Shown: positions 17,071 to 25,126 of the stretch, in pieces
How positions within the stretch are numbered: position 1 is the first letter of the stretch
How the letters are laid out: the number at the start of each line of letters is the position of its first letter
Origin: an uncultured Erysipelotrichaceae bacterium
Lineage (GTDB): Bacteria; Bacillota_I; Bacilli_A; RFN20; CAG-288
Direction of reading: 5' to 3'
Assembly (NCBI GenBank): GCA_902772915.1
Contig: CACYCE010000001.1
Coordinates: 1-34,864 of the forward strand
DNA length: 34,864 nucleotides
The notes under the pieces: generated by a model
Told to the model about the DNA's origin: nothing
Database searches by the model: none
Seen by the model: only the letters and a program-made list of their open reading frames with translations
Program-made: the position numbers and the translations under genes

Positions 17071-18498
17071 ATGGCTAAAAATTTAGATGAACGCATCGCT
17101 ATTATCGGCGGTGGACCTGCTGGCATCTCTGCTGGTATGTATCTCCAATTAAAGGGGTACAAAAATTACACTATTTTTGAAAAGACAGATCACGTTGGTG
17201 GTAAATGTCACTCTCCTCACTGCGTAGGAAAAGGTGGGGATAGAAGATATGAAATGGGTGCTATCATGGGTGTCCCTTCATATTTCGCCGTTCACGATGT
17301 TGAACAATTCGCTGGAGTTACTCACGATGGACCTAAACTTCAAAGAGCTTATAAAAATTTAGATGGCTCTCCTGATACTAGATTCGACAAGAAGTTATGG
17401 AGAATCCCTCACTTATTAAAATTGAAGAAACAAATTAAGAAATTTGGTGAATTGTTAGAAAGTGAATATAAAGGTTACGATGTAGCTGGTCATAGAGGTG
17501 TCTGCGAAGGTAGATATGAAGGCTTTGCTGTCACTCCTGGTAGAGAACCTGTCTCTGGTAAGAATGAGAATTTAAAGAATTTATCAATGCCTTTTGACGA
17601 ATTCACTAAGATGGTTGGCTGTCCTTTAGTCCAAGAAATTTGGATTGGCCCTTTCACCTCCTTTGGTTATGGATATTTCGATGAAATTCCTGCTGCTTAT
17701 GTTTTGAAATATTTAGATTTCAGAACAATGATGGACTTCGTTAAAGTCAATTTATGGACTTGGAAAGAAGGTACTCAATCTATCTATGAAGCCGCTAACG
17801 CTAAATTGGCGAATCCCGCTAGATTAAATCAAAATATTACTAAGATTGAAAGAAGAGATGGAAAAGTTTTCGTTACTGCTAATGGTAAAGAAGAAGAATT
17901 CGACAAATTAATTTTGACCACTCCTTTACAAGTTGGTGAAATTAAGAATCCTGTTGCTCAAGGCTTAGATACCTACTTAGACGTTACTGAACAAGAAAGA
18001 GCATTGTTCTCAAGAATCGACTATGAAAGATACGATACTATGGCGTTTATCACTAAACCTGAATGCTATCCCGACACTTCTTATTACATTATGAGAAATA
18101 TGGAGCCCGATAGATTAGGTCACGTCATGGTTTTCTACAGAAGATGGGCTAATGAACCTGATCAACCTTTAGTTACTTATGTTTTGAGAAAACATAAAGA
18201 TAAGAATGAAACTGTCGAACAATACAAGGCTAAACCTGAAGTAGGTTACGAAGAAGCTAAGGCTATGGCTTTAAAAGATATCGAAGATTTCGGTGTTCCT
18301 GCGACTAAAGTAATTTACGAATTCCAAACCTACTATTTCCCTCATGTCTTTAGTGAAGATTACGCTAATGGTTGGTATGAGAAAGTCGAAGCTATGCAAG
18401 GTAAGTTAAATACCTTCTACGCTGGTGAAGTTATGTCTTTTGGCGATATGGATGAAACTGTCGAATATTCTAGAGATTTGGTCGAGAGATTCTTCTAA
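17071..18498 (+). CDS. Flavoprotein homologous to polyunsaturated fatty acid (linoleate) isomerase PAI
   Basis: A 475-residue FAD protein of the amine-oxidase fold. The dinucleotide motif G-G-G-P-A-G is at 13-18, then an acidic ribose residue near 37 and a G-G-K-C-H-S-P block (43-49). From memory of the Propionibacterium acnes linoleate 10E,12Z isomerase, several blocks match closely: E-M-G-A-I-M-G-V-P-S-Y (61-71), P-F-T-S-F-G-Y-G (194-201), A-A-Y-V-L-K-Y-L-D-F (208-217) and the C-terminal A-G-E-V-M-S-F-G. The PAI residues I recall as binding the fatty acid carboxylate and lining the pocket (Arg88, Phe168, Phe193) correspond to Arg92, Phe198 and Phe223 here. It has an insertion near residues 141-168 relative to PAI. 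First gene of a three-gene redox operon. Confidence 0.85.
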   Translation: MAKNLDERIAIIGGGPAGISAGMYLQLKGYKNYTIFEKTDHVGGKCHSPHCVGKGGDRRYEMGAIMGVPSYFAVHDVEQFAGVTHDGPKLQRAYKNLDGSPDTRFDKKLWRIPHLLKLKKQIKKFGELLESEYKGYDVAGHRGVCEGRYEGFAVTPGREPVSGKNENLKNLSMPFDEFTKMVGCPLVQEIWIGPFTSFGYGYFDEIPAAYVLKYLDFRTMMDFVKVNLWTWKEGTQSIYEAANAKLANPARLNQNITKIERRDGKVFVTANGKEEEFDKLILTTPLQVGEIKNPVAQGLDTYLDVTEQERALFSRIDYERYDTMAFITKPECYPDTSYYIMRNMEPDRLGHVMVFYRRWANEPDQPLVTYVLRKHKDKNETVEQYKAKPEVGYEEAKAMALKDIEDFGVPATKVIYEFQTYYFPHVFSEDYANGWYEKVEAMQGKLNTFYAGEVMSFGDMDETVEYSRDLVERFF

Positions 18499-18517
18499 TT
18501 AAAAAGGAATAAAACCT

Positions 18518-20092
18518 ATGGCATTTTACAAAGAAAAATATGATGCCATAGTAGTGGGCGGAGCGTTGGCCGGTATGGCCGCCGCCCTTACTTTGGCTAA
18601 TAAAGGAAAAAGTGTCTTAGTTTTAGAAAGACACAATTTACCTGGTGGCTTAACTACCTCTTTTGTAAGAGGTGGTACGGAAATGGAAGCGACTCTTCAT
18701 GAAATGATGTCTATTGGACCTGAAGAAGCACCTTTCAAGATTCGTACTTTCTTAGAAGAAATGGGGGTTAAAGTCAATTGGTTAAGAGTTCCTGAAGCTT
18801 ATAGATTAGTGGTACCTAAAGAAAAGATTGATATCACTTTACACGCAGGCTTTTCTGGTTCTACTCAAAATAATGTCTACGTTCCTGGAGACTATGTAGC
18901 CGCTAAGGAAATAGATAAACAATATCCTGGTACTTTTAGTGAAGTGAATAGATTGTTAAATCTTTGTACTGCAGTTTTCAATGCGGTCAATTATTTATCA
19001 ATCAATCACATGTCAAAAGCTCAAATGCTTTTAAAATTCCCTGAATTTGTCAAGACTTGTGGTTACTCAACTGACGAAGTCTTTGCCACTTTCAATTTAC
19101 CTAGTGAAGTAATAGATATCTTAAAAGCATATTGGATTTATGTAGGAAGTCCTACTAGCGAATTACCTTTTACTATCTATGCTGTCTTAATGGCTGATTA
19201 TTTAGGTGGTGGAAGTTACGTTGCGAAAGAATTTTCACATGAATTATCTGTTCGTATGGTTGAAGCTTGTAGGGCTAAAGGAGTTCAATACGAATATTGC
19301 CAAGATGTCGACAAAATTTTAGTTAAAAATGGTCATGTTTATGGCGTAAGGACTAAAAGAGGAGATGAAATCCACGCTGATTATGTCGCTTGTTCAGCTT
19401 ATCCAAATAGATGTTATGGCAATATGATTGAACCTAAGAGTGAAGTTCCTCCTATCGCTTTTAAGTCAGCGAATTTTAGAAAGATGGGTGTCACTTGTAC
19501 TTCGGTGGTTTTAACTTTAGATAAGTCTCCTGAAGAATTAAACATTAAAGATTATTCAGTTTTCTCATCTGAGACTGATATGGATTTAGATGCTCATTGG
19601 AAGAATCTTCACACTAAAGGACCTTACAATTATCTAACTACTATCTGTTTAAATTACGCTAATCCATCTTGTGTTCCTGAAGGGCAAACTAGTTTATCTA
19701 TTACTACTTTGCCTCTTCCTAGCGCATATATGGATGTTAAACCTAATGAATATCACGCTTTGAAAAGAAAAGTGGCTAGAAGTATGATTGAGACCGTCTC
19801 TAAGCATCTAGGCGTAAATTTATTTGATCACATCTTAGAAGTTGAAGTTGAGATGCCTCATACTATTGCTCATTATACTTCCAATTATTTAGGAGGTATC
19901 TATGGTTATCAACACGATATGGAAGACCACATAGTCGCAAGATTACAAATGAGCGATGATGAAAATTACATTAAAGGACTATCTTTCTGTGGTGCTCATG
20001 CAATTTCTGGAGATGGTATGTCACCTTGTATTACTAATGGTAGAAAAGCCGCTAAGATTCTCCTTGATCAAATGAGTGAGGAGGGAAGATAG
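18518..20092 (+). CDS. CrtI/RetSat-type FAD-dependent oxidoreductase
   Basis: A 524-residue flavoprotein. N-terminal dinucleotide fold V-V-G-G-A-L-A-G-M-A-A-A (13-24), E-R-H-N-L-P-G-G-L-T-T (FAD ribose and pyrophosphate contacts) and a C-terminal G-D-G-M-S-P-C-I-T-N-G-R-K-A-A block typical of phytoene desaturase and retinol saturase relatives. Such enzymes add or remove hydrogens at conjugated double bonds. It starts 19 bases after the isomerase and ends 1 base before the ferredoxin reductase, so it probably acts on the isomerase product using electrons from that reductase; a conjugated-diene reductase is my preferred reading. A desaturase working the other way is the alternative. No phytoene synthase is present, which argues against carotenoids. 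Confidence 0.85.
   Translation: MAFYKEKYDAIVVGGALAGMAAALTLANKGKSVLVLERHNLPGGLTTSFVRGGTEMEATLHEMMSIGPEEAPFKIRTFLEEMGVKVNWLRVPEAYRLVVPKEKIDITLHAGFSGSTQNNVYVPGDYVAAKEIDKQYPGTFSEVNRLLNLCTAVFNAVNYLSINHMSKAQMLLKFPEFVKTCGYSTDEVFATFNLPSEVIDILKAYWIYVGSPTSELPFTIYAVLMADYLGGGSYVAKEFSHELSVRMVEACRAKGVQYEYCQDVDKILVKNGHVYGVRTKRGDEIHADYVACSAYPNRCYGNMIEPKSEVPPIAFKSANFRKMGVTCTSVVLTLDKSPEELNIKDYSVFSSETDMDLDAHWKNLHTKGPYNYLTTICLNYANPSCVPEGQTSLSITTLPLPSAYMDVKPNEYHALKRKVARSMIETVSKHLGVNLFDHILEVEVEMPHTIAHYTSNYLGGIYGYQHDMEDHIVARLQMSDDENYIKGLSFCGAHAISGDGMSPCITNGRKAAKILLDQMSEEGR
20078..20085 (+). promoter_or_regulatory. Ribosome binding site that sets the reductase start
   Basis: GAGGAGGG at the very end of the CrtI-like gene, 8 bases before the ATG at 20094. 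It rules out the in-frame GTG at 20076, which would overlap this site. Confidence 0.75.
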
Positions 20093-20093
20093 T

Positions 20094-21308
20094 ATGAAAA
20101 TTAAATCTTTCTTAAAAGATGTAGGTGGTGCTTCTAGAGTTACTAAATTAAGAGGTCAAACTCTAAACAACGCTTCTTCTAAGAACTTATATATTGATCC
20201 TATCAATGCTACTGCTAAAGCCTTACATCCGGGACCTATTGAAGTTGTTTGCACTAAAGTTGAAGAAGTTTCTCCTACTGCAAAAAAATATACTTTCGCT
20301 CCGACTAATGGAGTCTTGCCTATATTTGAAGCAGGGCAATATGTTTCTTTCGATTTAGATATAGATGGAACTAAAACTACTAGACCTTATTCTATCTGTT
20401 CTGCTCCTTATCAAGCACAAGGTGAAAATCCTTTCTTTGAAGTAACTATTAGAAATGGTAAGAAAGGTACAGGTTACGTCTCAATTTGGTTCTATGAAAA
20501 TGTTAAAGAAGGGGATAAATTTATTGTTAATTTGCCTTTCGGACACTTCAACTATGAAGAATTAAGAGATTCTAATAATATCTTAGCTCTAGCTGGTGGG
20601 TCAGGAATCACGCCTTTCTATTCTATGGCTCAAGAAATTGCAAATGGAACTTTAGATGTAAATTTAACTATTCTTTATGGATCTGTTTCTCATAAAGACA
20701 TCATCTTAGAAAAAGAATTGAAAGAAATTACATCTAAGACTGATAAGGTTAAATTTATTAACGTCATATCTGGTGAAGGGGAAGAATTACAAGAAGGTGA
20801 TGAAAAAGGCTTTATTTCTAGAGAATTAATCAAAAAATATTCTGTTGAAAGCGATCCTACTAATGCCAAGACCAGCTATTTCGTTTGTGGACCTTTAGTT
20901 ATGTATCAGTTTGTTGAAAAGGAATTGAAAGCCTTAAATGTTCCTTTAAGAAGAATCAGAATGGAAGTATTCGGCGCACCTAGAGATATTAGTCAAGCTG
21001 AAGGTTACCCCAAAGAAAATATCAATAAAGTCTTTAAGTTAACTGTAAGAAGAGGTATCGATGAAGTAGTAATCGATGCGAAAGCTTGTGAGCCTTTAGC
21101 TGTCGCTTTAGAAAGAGCTGGAATCAAAAATAGAACTAGATGTAGATCTGGTGAATGTGGTTTCTGCCGTTCTAAAGTTGTATCTGGAGAATTCTTCGTA
21201 CCTAAAGTTGGAGATGGAAGAAGAGCTGCGGATAAGAGATTCAATTATGTCCACGCTTGTTCGACCTATCCTCTCTCTGATATAGTTTTGGAAATTCCTA
21301 TTCTATAA
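20094..21308 (+). CDS. NAD(P)H:2Fe-2S oxidoreductase (FAD, NAD and plant-type ferredoxin domains)
   Basis: A 404-residue electron-transfer protein. After a 45-residue leader come an FAD-binding barrel (about 46-160; R-P-Y-S at 97-100), an NAD(P)-binding domain (about 160-290; G-G-S-G-I-T-P at 168-174, and a C-G-P-x-x-M block) and a C-terminal [2Fe-2S] ferredoxin domain with Cys350, Cys355, Cys358 and Cys389. It should carry electrons from NAD(P)H through FAD to the 2Fe-2S cluster and on to a partner, most simply the CrtI-like flavoprotein encoded 1 base upstream. The arrangement recalls Hcr- and CDP-deoxyglucose reductase-type proteins. Last gene of the operon, followed by a strong terminator. 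Confidence 0.88.
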   Translation: MKIKSFLKDVGGASRVTKLRGQTLNNASSKNLYIDPINATAKALHPGPIEVVCTKVEEVSPTAKKYTFAPTNGVLPIFEAGQYVSFDLDIDGTKTTRPYSICSAPYQAQGENPFFEVTIRNGKKGTGYVSIWFYENVKEGDKFIVNLPFGHFNYEELRDSNNILALAGGSGITPFYSMAQEIANGTLDVNLTILYGSVSHKDIILEKELKEITSKTDKVKFINVISGEGEELQEGDEKGFISRELIKKYSVESDPTNAKTSYFVCGPLVMYQFVEKELKALNVPLRRIRMEVFGAPRDISQAEGYPKENINKVFKLTVRRGIDEVVIDAKACEPLAVALERAGIKNRTRCRSGECGFCRSKVVSGEFFVPKVGDGRRAADKRFNYVHACSTYPLSDIVLEIPIL

Positions 21309-21312
21309 ACAT

Positions 21313-21339
21313 AAAAAGGAAGCTTCGGCTTCCTTTTTT
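21313..21339 (+). terminator. Rho-independent terminator of the isomerase operon
   Basis: GGAAGC-TTCG-GCTTCC with a stable tetraloop followed by six Ts, directly after the reductase stop. Confidence 0.95.
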
Positions 21340-21401
21340 GTTGCATGAAACTATACAACAATCGAATTTTATTGCATAATTAAAGAAAGCAAATCTTTAA
21401 T

Positions 21402-23030
21402 ATGAGTGAGAAATTTTATAAAGACCACGTAGTGTATCAAATCTACCCTCGTTCTTTTTGTGATTCGAATTCTGATGGTATAGGCGATTTACAAGGTATC
21501 ATCTCTAAATTGGATTATTTAAAAGATTTAGGAGTGGATATTCTATGGCTTTCTCCTATCTATCCTTCACCTAATTTCGATTACGGTTATGATATTTCCG
21601 ATTATATGGATATCAACCCTGAATACGGCACCATGAAGGATTTCGATCAATTGATTGAACAAGCCAATAAAAGGGAAATGAAGATTGTCATGGATCTAGT
21701 TGTTAATCACACTTCTTCTGAGCATAGATGGTTTAAAGAATCTCAAAATAAAGGTAGCCCTTATCACGATTATTACATTTATAAAAAAGGCAAGAAAAAC
21801 AATAAAAAACCTCCTAATAACTGGACTTCTAACTTCATGGGAGAAGCGTGGACTTACGTTGATAAATGCGATGAATGGTATTTACATTTATTCGCTCCTG
21901 AACAAGTAGATTTGAATTGGAAAAACGAGGCGGTTTACCAAGAAGTTAAAAAAATATTAGAATTTTGGTATTCGAAAGGGGTTTACGGTTTTAGATGCGA
22001 TGTTATAAACCAAATCTATAAGACTTCTTTAGAGGATGGCAAGGGTAATTCATTAAATAGATTAAAAGGTGGAGAGCATTATATATCTCAAGAAGGCTGT
22101 CACAAGATTTTAAATAGATTTCACAATGAAGTATTTTCTAAGCAAAAAGATACTATGGTCGTGGGAGAAACTGTTTCTATTACTATTGATCAAGCTAAAA
22201 GATTTACTTCTGGTGATGAAATAGATATGGTATTTTCTTTTGAACATGAAGATGCTCCTACTTATAAATTATTACCTTTAGTCTTTAAGAGATTTAATCC
22301 CGAAAGATTTAAACAAATCATGATTAAATGGCAAAAGAACATCGATTGGAATGCCAATTATTTTGAAAATCATGATCAACTTCGCTCTATTGATCACTAC
22401 GGTTCGAGAAAATATCATAAAGAATCTGGTAAAGCTCTAGGGATGCTTCTTTTAACTTTAAGAGGAACACCTTTTATATTCCAAGGGGAAGAAATTGGTC
22501 AATTAGATTACGATGAATACGACGAAAAGAACGTCAAAGATATCGTTCCTATCAACATCAAAAAAATCATCTCTAAAATTCCTTTACCTAAGAAGATGAA
22601 AAATAACTTTCTATTCCATTATGATCGCGATAATGCTCGCGCTCCTTTCCAATGGGACAAATCTATCTACGCTGGTTTTTCCTCTGTAGAGCCTTGGAAT
22701 AAAGTTACTGAGACTAGTGCTCATATTAATTACGAACTTCAAAAGAACGATCCTGATTCTATATTTAATTTCTACAGAGATTTGTTAGCTTATAGAAAAA
22801 AGAACAAGGCTCTTTCTATTGGAAGTATAGAATTTGATCCTAAAGCTCCTAAAGGAGTATTTGCTTATTATAGAACTTTAAATAAAGATAAATTTAAAGT
22901 CATTATTAATTTGAATAAGAAAGAAGTTAAATATATCAATTTAGATATTGGTGAAGAAATATTAAAATCTAGATCTGATATGAAAGTAGGATATCTACTT
23001 CCTTACGAAGCTGTTTTAATTAAATTATAA
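21402..23030 (+). CDS. Oligo-1,6-glucosidase-like alpha-glucosidase (GH13 subfamily 31)
   Basis: A 542-residue intracellular alpha-glucosidase. The GH13 motifs are all present: D-L-V-V-N-H (98-103), G-F-R-C-D-V-I-N with nucleophile Asp200, G-E-T with acid/base Glu256 and N-H-D with Asp325. Val201 after the nucleophile is, in this family, associated with alpha-1,6 rather than alpha-1,4 preference, so isomaltose or isomalto-oligosaccharides are likely. DexB-type glucan glucosidase and trehalose-6-phosphate hydrolase are near relatives. No signal peptide. No Shine-Dalgarno is obvious before the ATG. It is transcribed alone; a TTGTTG/CAACAA inverted repeat (21338-21361) sits upstream. Confidence 0.88.
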   Translation: MSEKFYKDHVVYQIYPRSFCDSNSDGIGDLQGIISKLDYLKDLGVDILWLSPIYPSPNFDYGYDISDYMDINPEYGTMKDFDQLIEQANKREMKIVMDLVVNHTSSEHRWFKESQNKGSPYHDYYIYKKGKKNNKKPPNNWTSNFMGEAWTYVDKCDEWYLHLFAPEQVDLNWKNEAVYQEVKKILEFWYSKGVYGFRCDVINQIYKTSLEDGKGNSLNRLKGGEHYISQEGCHKILNRFHNEVFSKQKDTMVVGETVSITIDQAKRFTSGDEIDMVFSFEHEDAPTYKLLPLVFKRFNPERFKQIMIKWQKNIDWNANYFENHDQLRSIDHYGSRKYHKESGKALGMLLLTLRGTPFIFQGEEIGQLDYDEYDEKNVKDIVPINIKKIISKIPLPKKMKNNFLFHYDRDNARAPFQWDKSIYAGFSSVEPWNKVTETSAHINYELQKNDPDSIFNFYRDLLAYRKKNKALSIGSIEFDPKAPKGVFAYYRTLNKDKFKVIINLNKKEVKYINLDIGEEILKSRSDMKVGYLLPYEAVLIKL

Positions 23031-23099
23031 ATATAAAAGAATCCCAGTTTTAAACGTTAATTATAAATTTTTTTGATTTGGAAAAATTTCAATTATTTT

Positions 23100-23126
23100 T
23101 TAGCACTCAACACTTGAAAGTGCTAA
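23100..23126 (+). promoter_or_regulatory. CIRCE operator (HrcA binding site) of htpG
   Basis: TTAGCACTC, 9 bases, AAGTGCTAA: the CIRCE layout 9-9-9, with a single change from the consensus second arm GAGTGCTAA. It overlaps the -35 (TTGAAA, 23114-23119) of a promoter whose -10 TATAAT is at 23136-23141 with 16-base spacing. HrcA bound here would block RNA polymerase and release on heat shock. Confidence 0.9.
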
Positions 23127-23141
23127 AAAGAAGACTATAAT
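23114..23141 (+). promoter_or_regulatory. Sigma-A promoter of htpG
   Basis: TTGAAA (23114-23119), 16 bases, TATAAT (23136-23141). The -35 hexamer lies inside the CIRCE element. The start codon is about 24 bases downstream. Confidence 0.75.
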
Positions 23142-23164
23142 ATATCTTGAAAAGAGGTAAATAT

Positions 23165-25081
23165 ATGAAAGAAATAAAAGAATTCCAAACTGAATCTAAA
23201 CAATTGTTAAATTTAATGATTAACTCTATCTATTCTAATAAAGAGATTTTTTTAAGAGAGTTAATTTCTAACGCGTCAGATGCCATAGATAAATATAAAT
23301 TCTTAGCTTTTAAATCCGAAGGTAAATATCCTCAAAAAGATTATCAAATTGAACTGGAATTATCTAAGAAAGAGAAGTGCATATCTATTAGAGATAATGG
23401 TATAGGTATGAATAAAGAAGCTATTGAGAAGAATCTTGGTACAATCGCTTCTTCTGGTACAAAAGAATTTTTAGAAAAATACAAAGATTTTAAGGATAAG
23501 AAAGACATCGATCTAATCGGTCAATTTGGCGTGGGCTTCTATTCCGCCTTTATGGTTGGTAAGAAAATAGAAGTTTATACTAAAACTGTCGATGACAAAG
23601 AATATCTATTTACTTCTGATGGGGTAGATTCTTATTCTATTGAAGAAATTGATAAACCTGATTTAGGTGAAAGTGGAACTTTAATTAAGATATATTTAAA
23701 AGATGATGAAGAGGAAGAAAAATACTCTGAATATTTAGAAGAATACAAAATTAAATCTCTTGTTAAGAGATATTCCGATTTCATCAGATATCCTATAAAG
23801 ATGGAAGTTACTTCCTACAAACCTAAATTAGATAAAGATGGCAAAGAAATTAAGGGTGAGAGTCAAGAAGTTAAAGAAATTCAAACTTTAAATTCCATGA
23901 TTCCTATTTGGAAGAAGGCTAAAAAAGACGTTACTGATGAGGATTTAAATAACTTCTATAAATCTAGATTTAACGATTATGAAGATCCTCTAATATCTCT
24001 TTTCATTAAAGCTGAAGGGGCTATTGAATATAACTCTTTAGTCTTTATTCCTTCTCACGTACCTTATAATTTGTATTCAGCTAATTACGAAAAAGGATTG
24101 GCTTTATATGCTAAAGGAATTTTCATTGAGGAGAGAAATAAAGAATTAATACCTGACTTTTTGAAATTTACTAGAGGTCTAGTAGATTCGGAAGATATTC
24201 CTTTGAATATTTCTAGAGAGATGATTCAAAAGGCTCCTGTCTTAGATAAGATTGCTAACAATATTGAAAAGAAAATTGTGGATAAATTGAAGGAAATCAA
24301 GAAAGATGATTACGATAAATATCTCAAATTCTTCAAAGTTTACGGTGATTTTATCAAGTATGGTATCTATTCTTCATACGGCATCAAGAAAGATGAATTA
24401 GAAGATTTGTTAGTCTTCAATTCCTTGACTAGCGAGAAGGAAATATCTTTAGAAGATTACGTTTCTTCATTGAAAGAAGGAAATAAAGTTATATACTACG
24501 CTACTTCAGATAACTTAGATTCTATTAAACTTTTGCCCCAATTAGAAAAATATAGAAAAGATAATACTAATGTCTTATTCTTAGTAAATTCTATCGATGA
24601 ATTCTGCATTCAAATGATGCAAAAATATAAAGACTATGAATTTAAGAACATCGCTAGTGAGTCTCAAGATGACTTATCTAAGGAAGAAAAGGAAAAGTTA
24701 GATGATTTATCTACAACTTACAGAAGATTCTTAGATAATGTCAAAGAAAGCTTAAGTGGCAAAGTTGACGATGTAGTCTTCTCATCTAAATTAGTAGATT
24801 CTCCAGTTTGTTTAACTACTAAAGATGGTCTTTCCTTAAATATGGAACACGTATTAAATGAAGAAAATCCTGATAAGGAAGGAGAAAAAGTCAAAGCCAG
24901 CAAGATTTTAGAAATTAATCCAAACCATGAATTGTTCACTAAGATTAAAGATAATGGCGATGATGAATATGTTAAAAAGGTCGGTAAATTACTCTACCAA
25001 GAAGCCTTGTTATTAGAAGGATATGAAGTAGAAAATAAAAGTGAGTTCGTCAAGACTTTAAACGAGTTGTTGATTAAGTAA
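23165..25081 (+). CDS. htpG: Hsp90-family chaperone HtpG
   Basis: A 638-residue HtpG of the normal bacterial length. The N-terminal GHKL ATPase shows E-L-I-S-N-A-S-D-A-I-D-K, D-N-G-I-G-M and G-Q-F-G-V-G-F-Y-S; a middle domain with the conserved N-I-S-R-E catalytic-loop block and the C-terminal dimerisation domain follow. It is a cytosolic ATP-driven chaperone. I chose the ATG at 23165, since the protein then begins in the usual HtpG way and AAGAGGT lies 6 bases upstream; an in-frame TTG 18 bases earlier is inside that region. Expression should be heat-inducible through the CIRCE element overlapping the promoter. A bidirectional terminator follows. Confidence 0.97.
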   Translation: MKEIKEFQTESKQLLNLMINSIYSNKEIFLRELISNASDAIDKYKFLAFKSEGKYPQKDYQIELELSKKEKCISIRDNGIGMNKEAIEKNLGTIASSGTKEFLEKYKDFKDKKDIDLIGQFGVGFYSAFMVGKKIEVYTKTVDDKEYLFTSDGVDSYSIEEIDKPDLGESGTLIKIYLKDDEEEEKYSEYLEEYKIKSLVKRYSDFIRYPIKMEVTSYKPKLDKDGKEIKGESQEVKEIQTLNSMIPIWKKAKKDVTDEDLNNFYKSRFNDYEDPLISLFIKAEGAIEYNSLVFIPSHVPYNLYSANYEKGLALYAKGIFIEERNKELIPDFLKFTRGLVDSEDIPLNISREMIQKAPVLDKIANNIEKKIVDKLKEIKKDDYDKYLKFFKVYGDFIKYGIYSSYGIKKDELEDLLVFNSLTSEKEISLEDYVSSLKEGNKVIYYATSDNLDSIKLLPQLEKYRKDNTNVLFLVNSIDEFCIQMMQKYKDYEFKNIASESQDDLSKEEKEKLDDLSTTYRRFLDNVKESLSGKVDDVVFSSKLVDSPVCLTTKDGLSLNMEHVLNEENPDKEGEKVKASKILEINPNHELFTKIKDNGDDEYVKKVGKLLYQEALLLEGYEVENKSEFVKTLNELLIK

Positions 25082-25117
25082 AAAATAAGATGGATTTTCC
25101 ATCTTATTTTATTTTTA
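25082..25117. terminator. Bidirectional terminator between htpG and the DUF2974 gene
   Basis: AATAAGATGG and CCATCTTATT flank a short loop; T runs follow on the plus strand (TTATTTTT) and on the minus strand. Confidence 0.85.
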
Positions 25118-25126
25118 ATTTCAAAT

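Noticed and set aside
17071-18498. Protoporphyrinogen oxidase or amine oxidase
   Set aside because: The fold is shared, but several long blocks and pocket residues match the fatty acid isomerase PAI, and no heme genes are nearby.
18518-20092. Carotenoid desaturase (CrtI) proper
   Set aside because: No phytoene synthase or other carotenoid gene is nearby; the neighbours are a fatty acid isomerase homologue and an electron-transfer reductase.
21338-21361. TTGTTG/CAACAA inverted repeat upstream of the GH13 gene as a sugar-regulator operator
   Set aside because: The arms are short and low-complexity and overlap the preceding terminator T run; it does not match a known LacI-type operator core.
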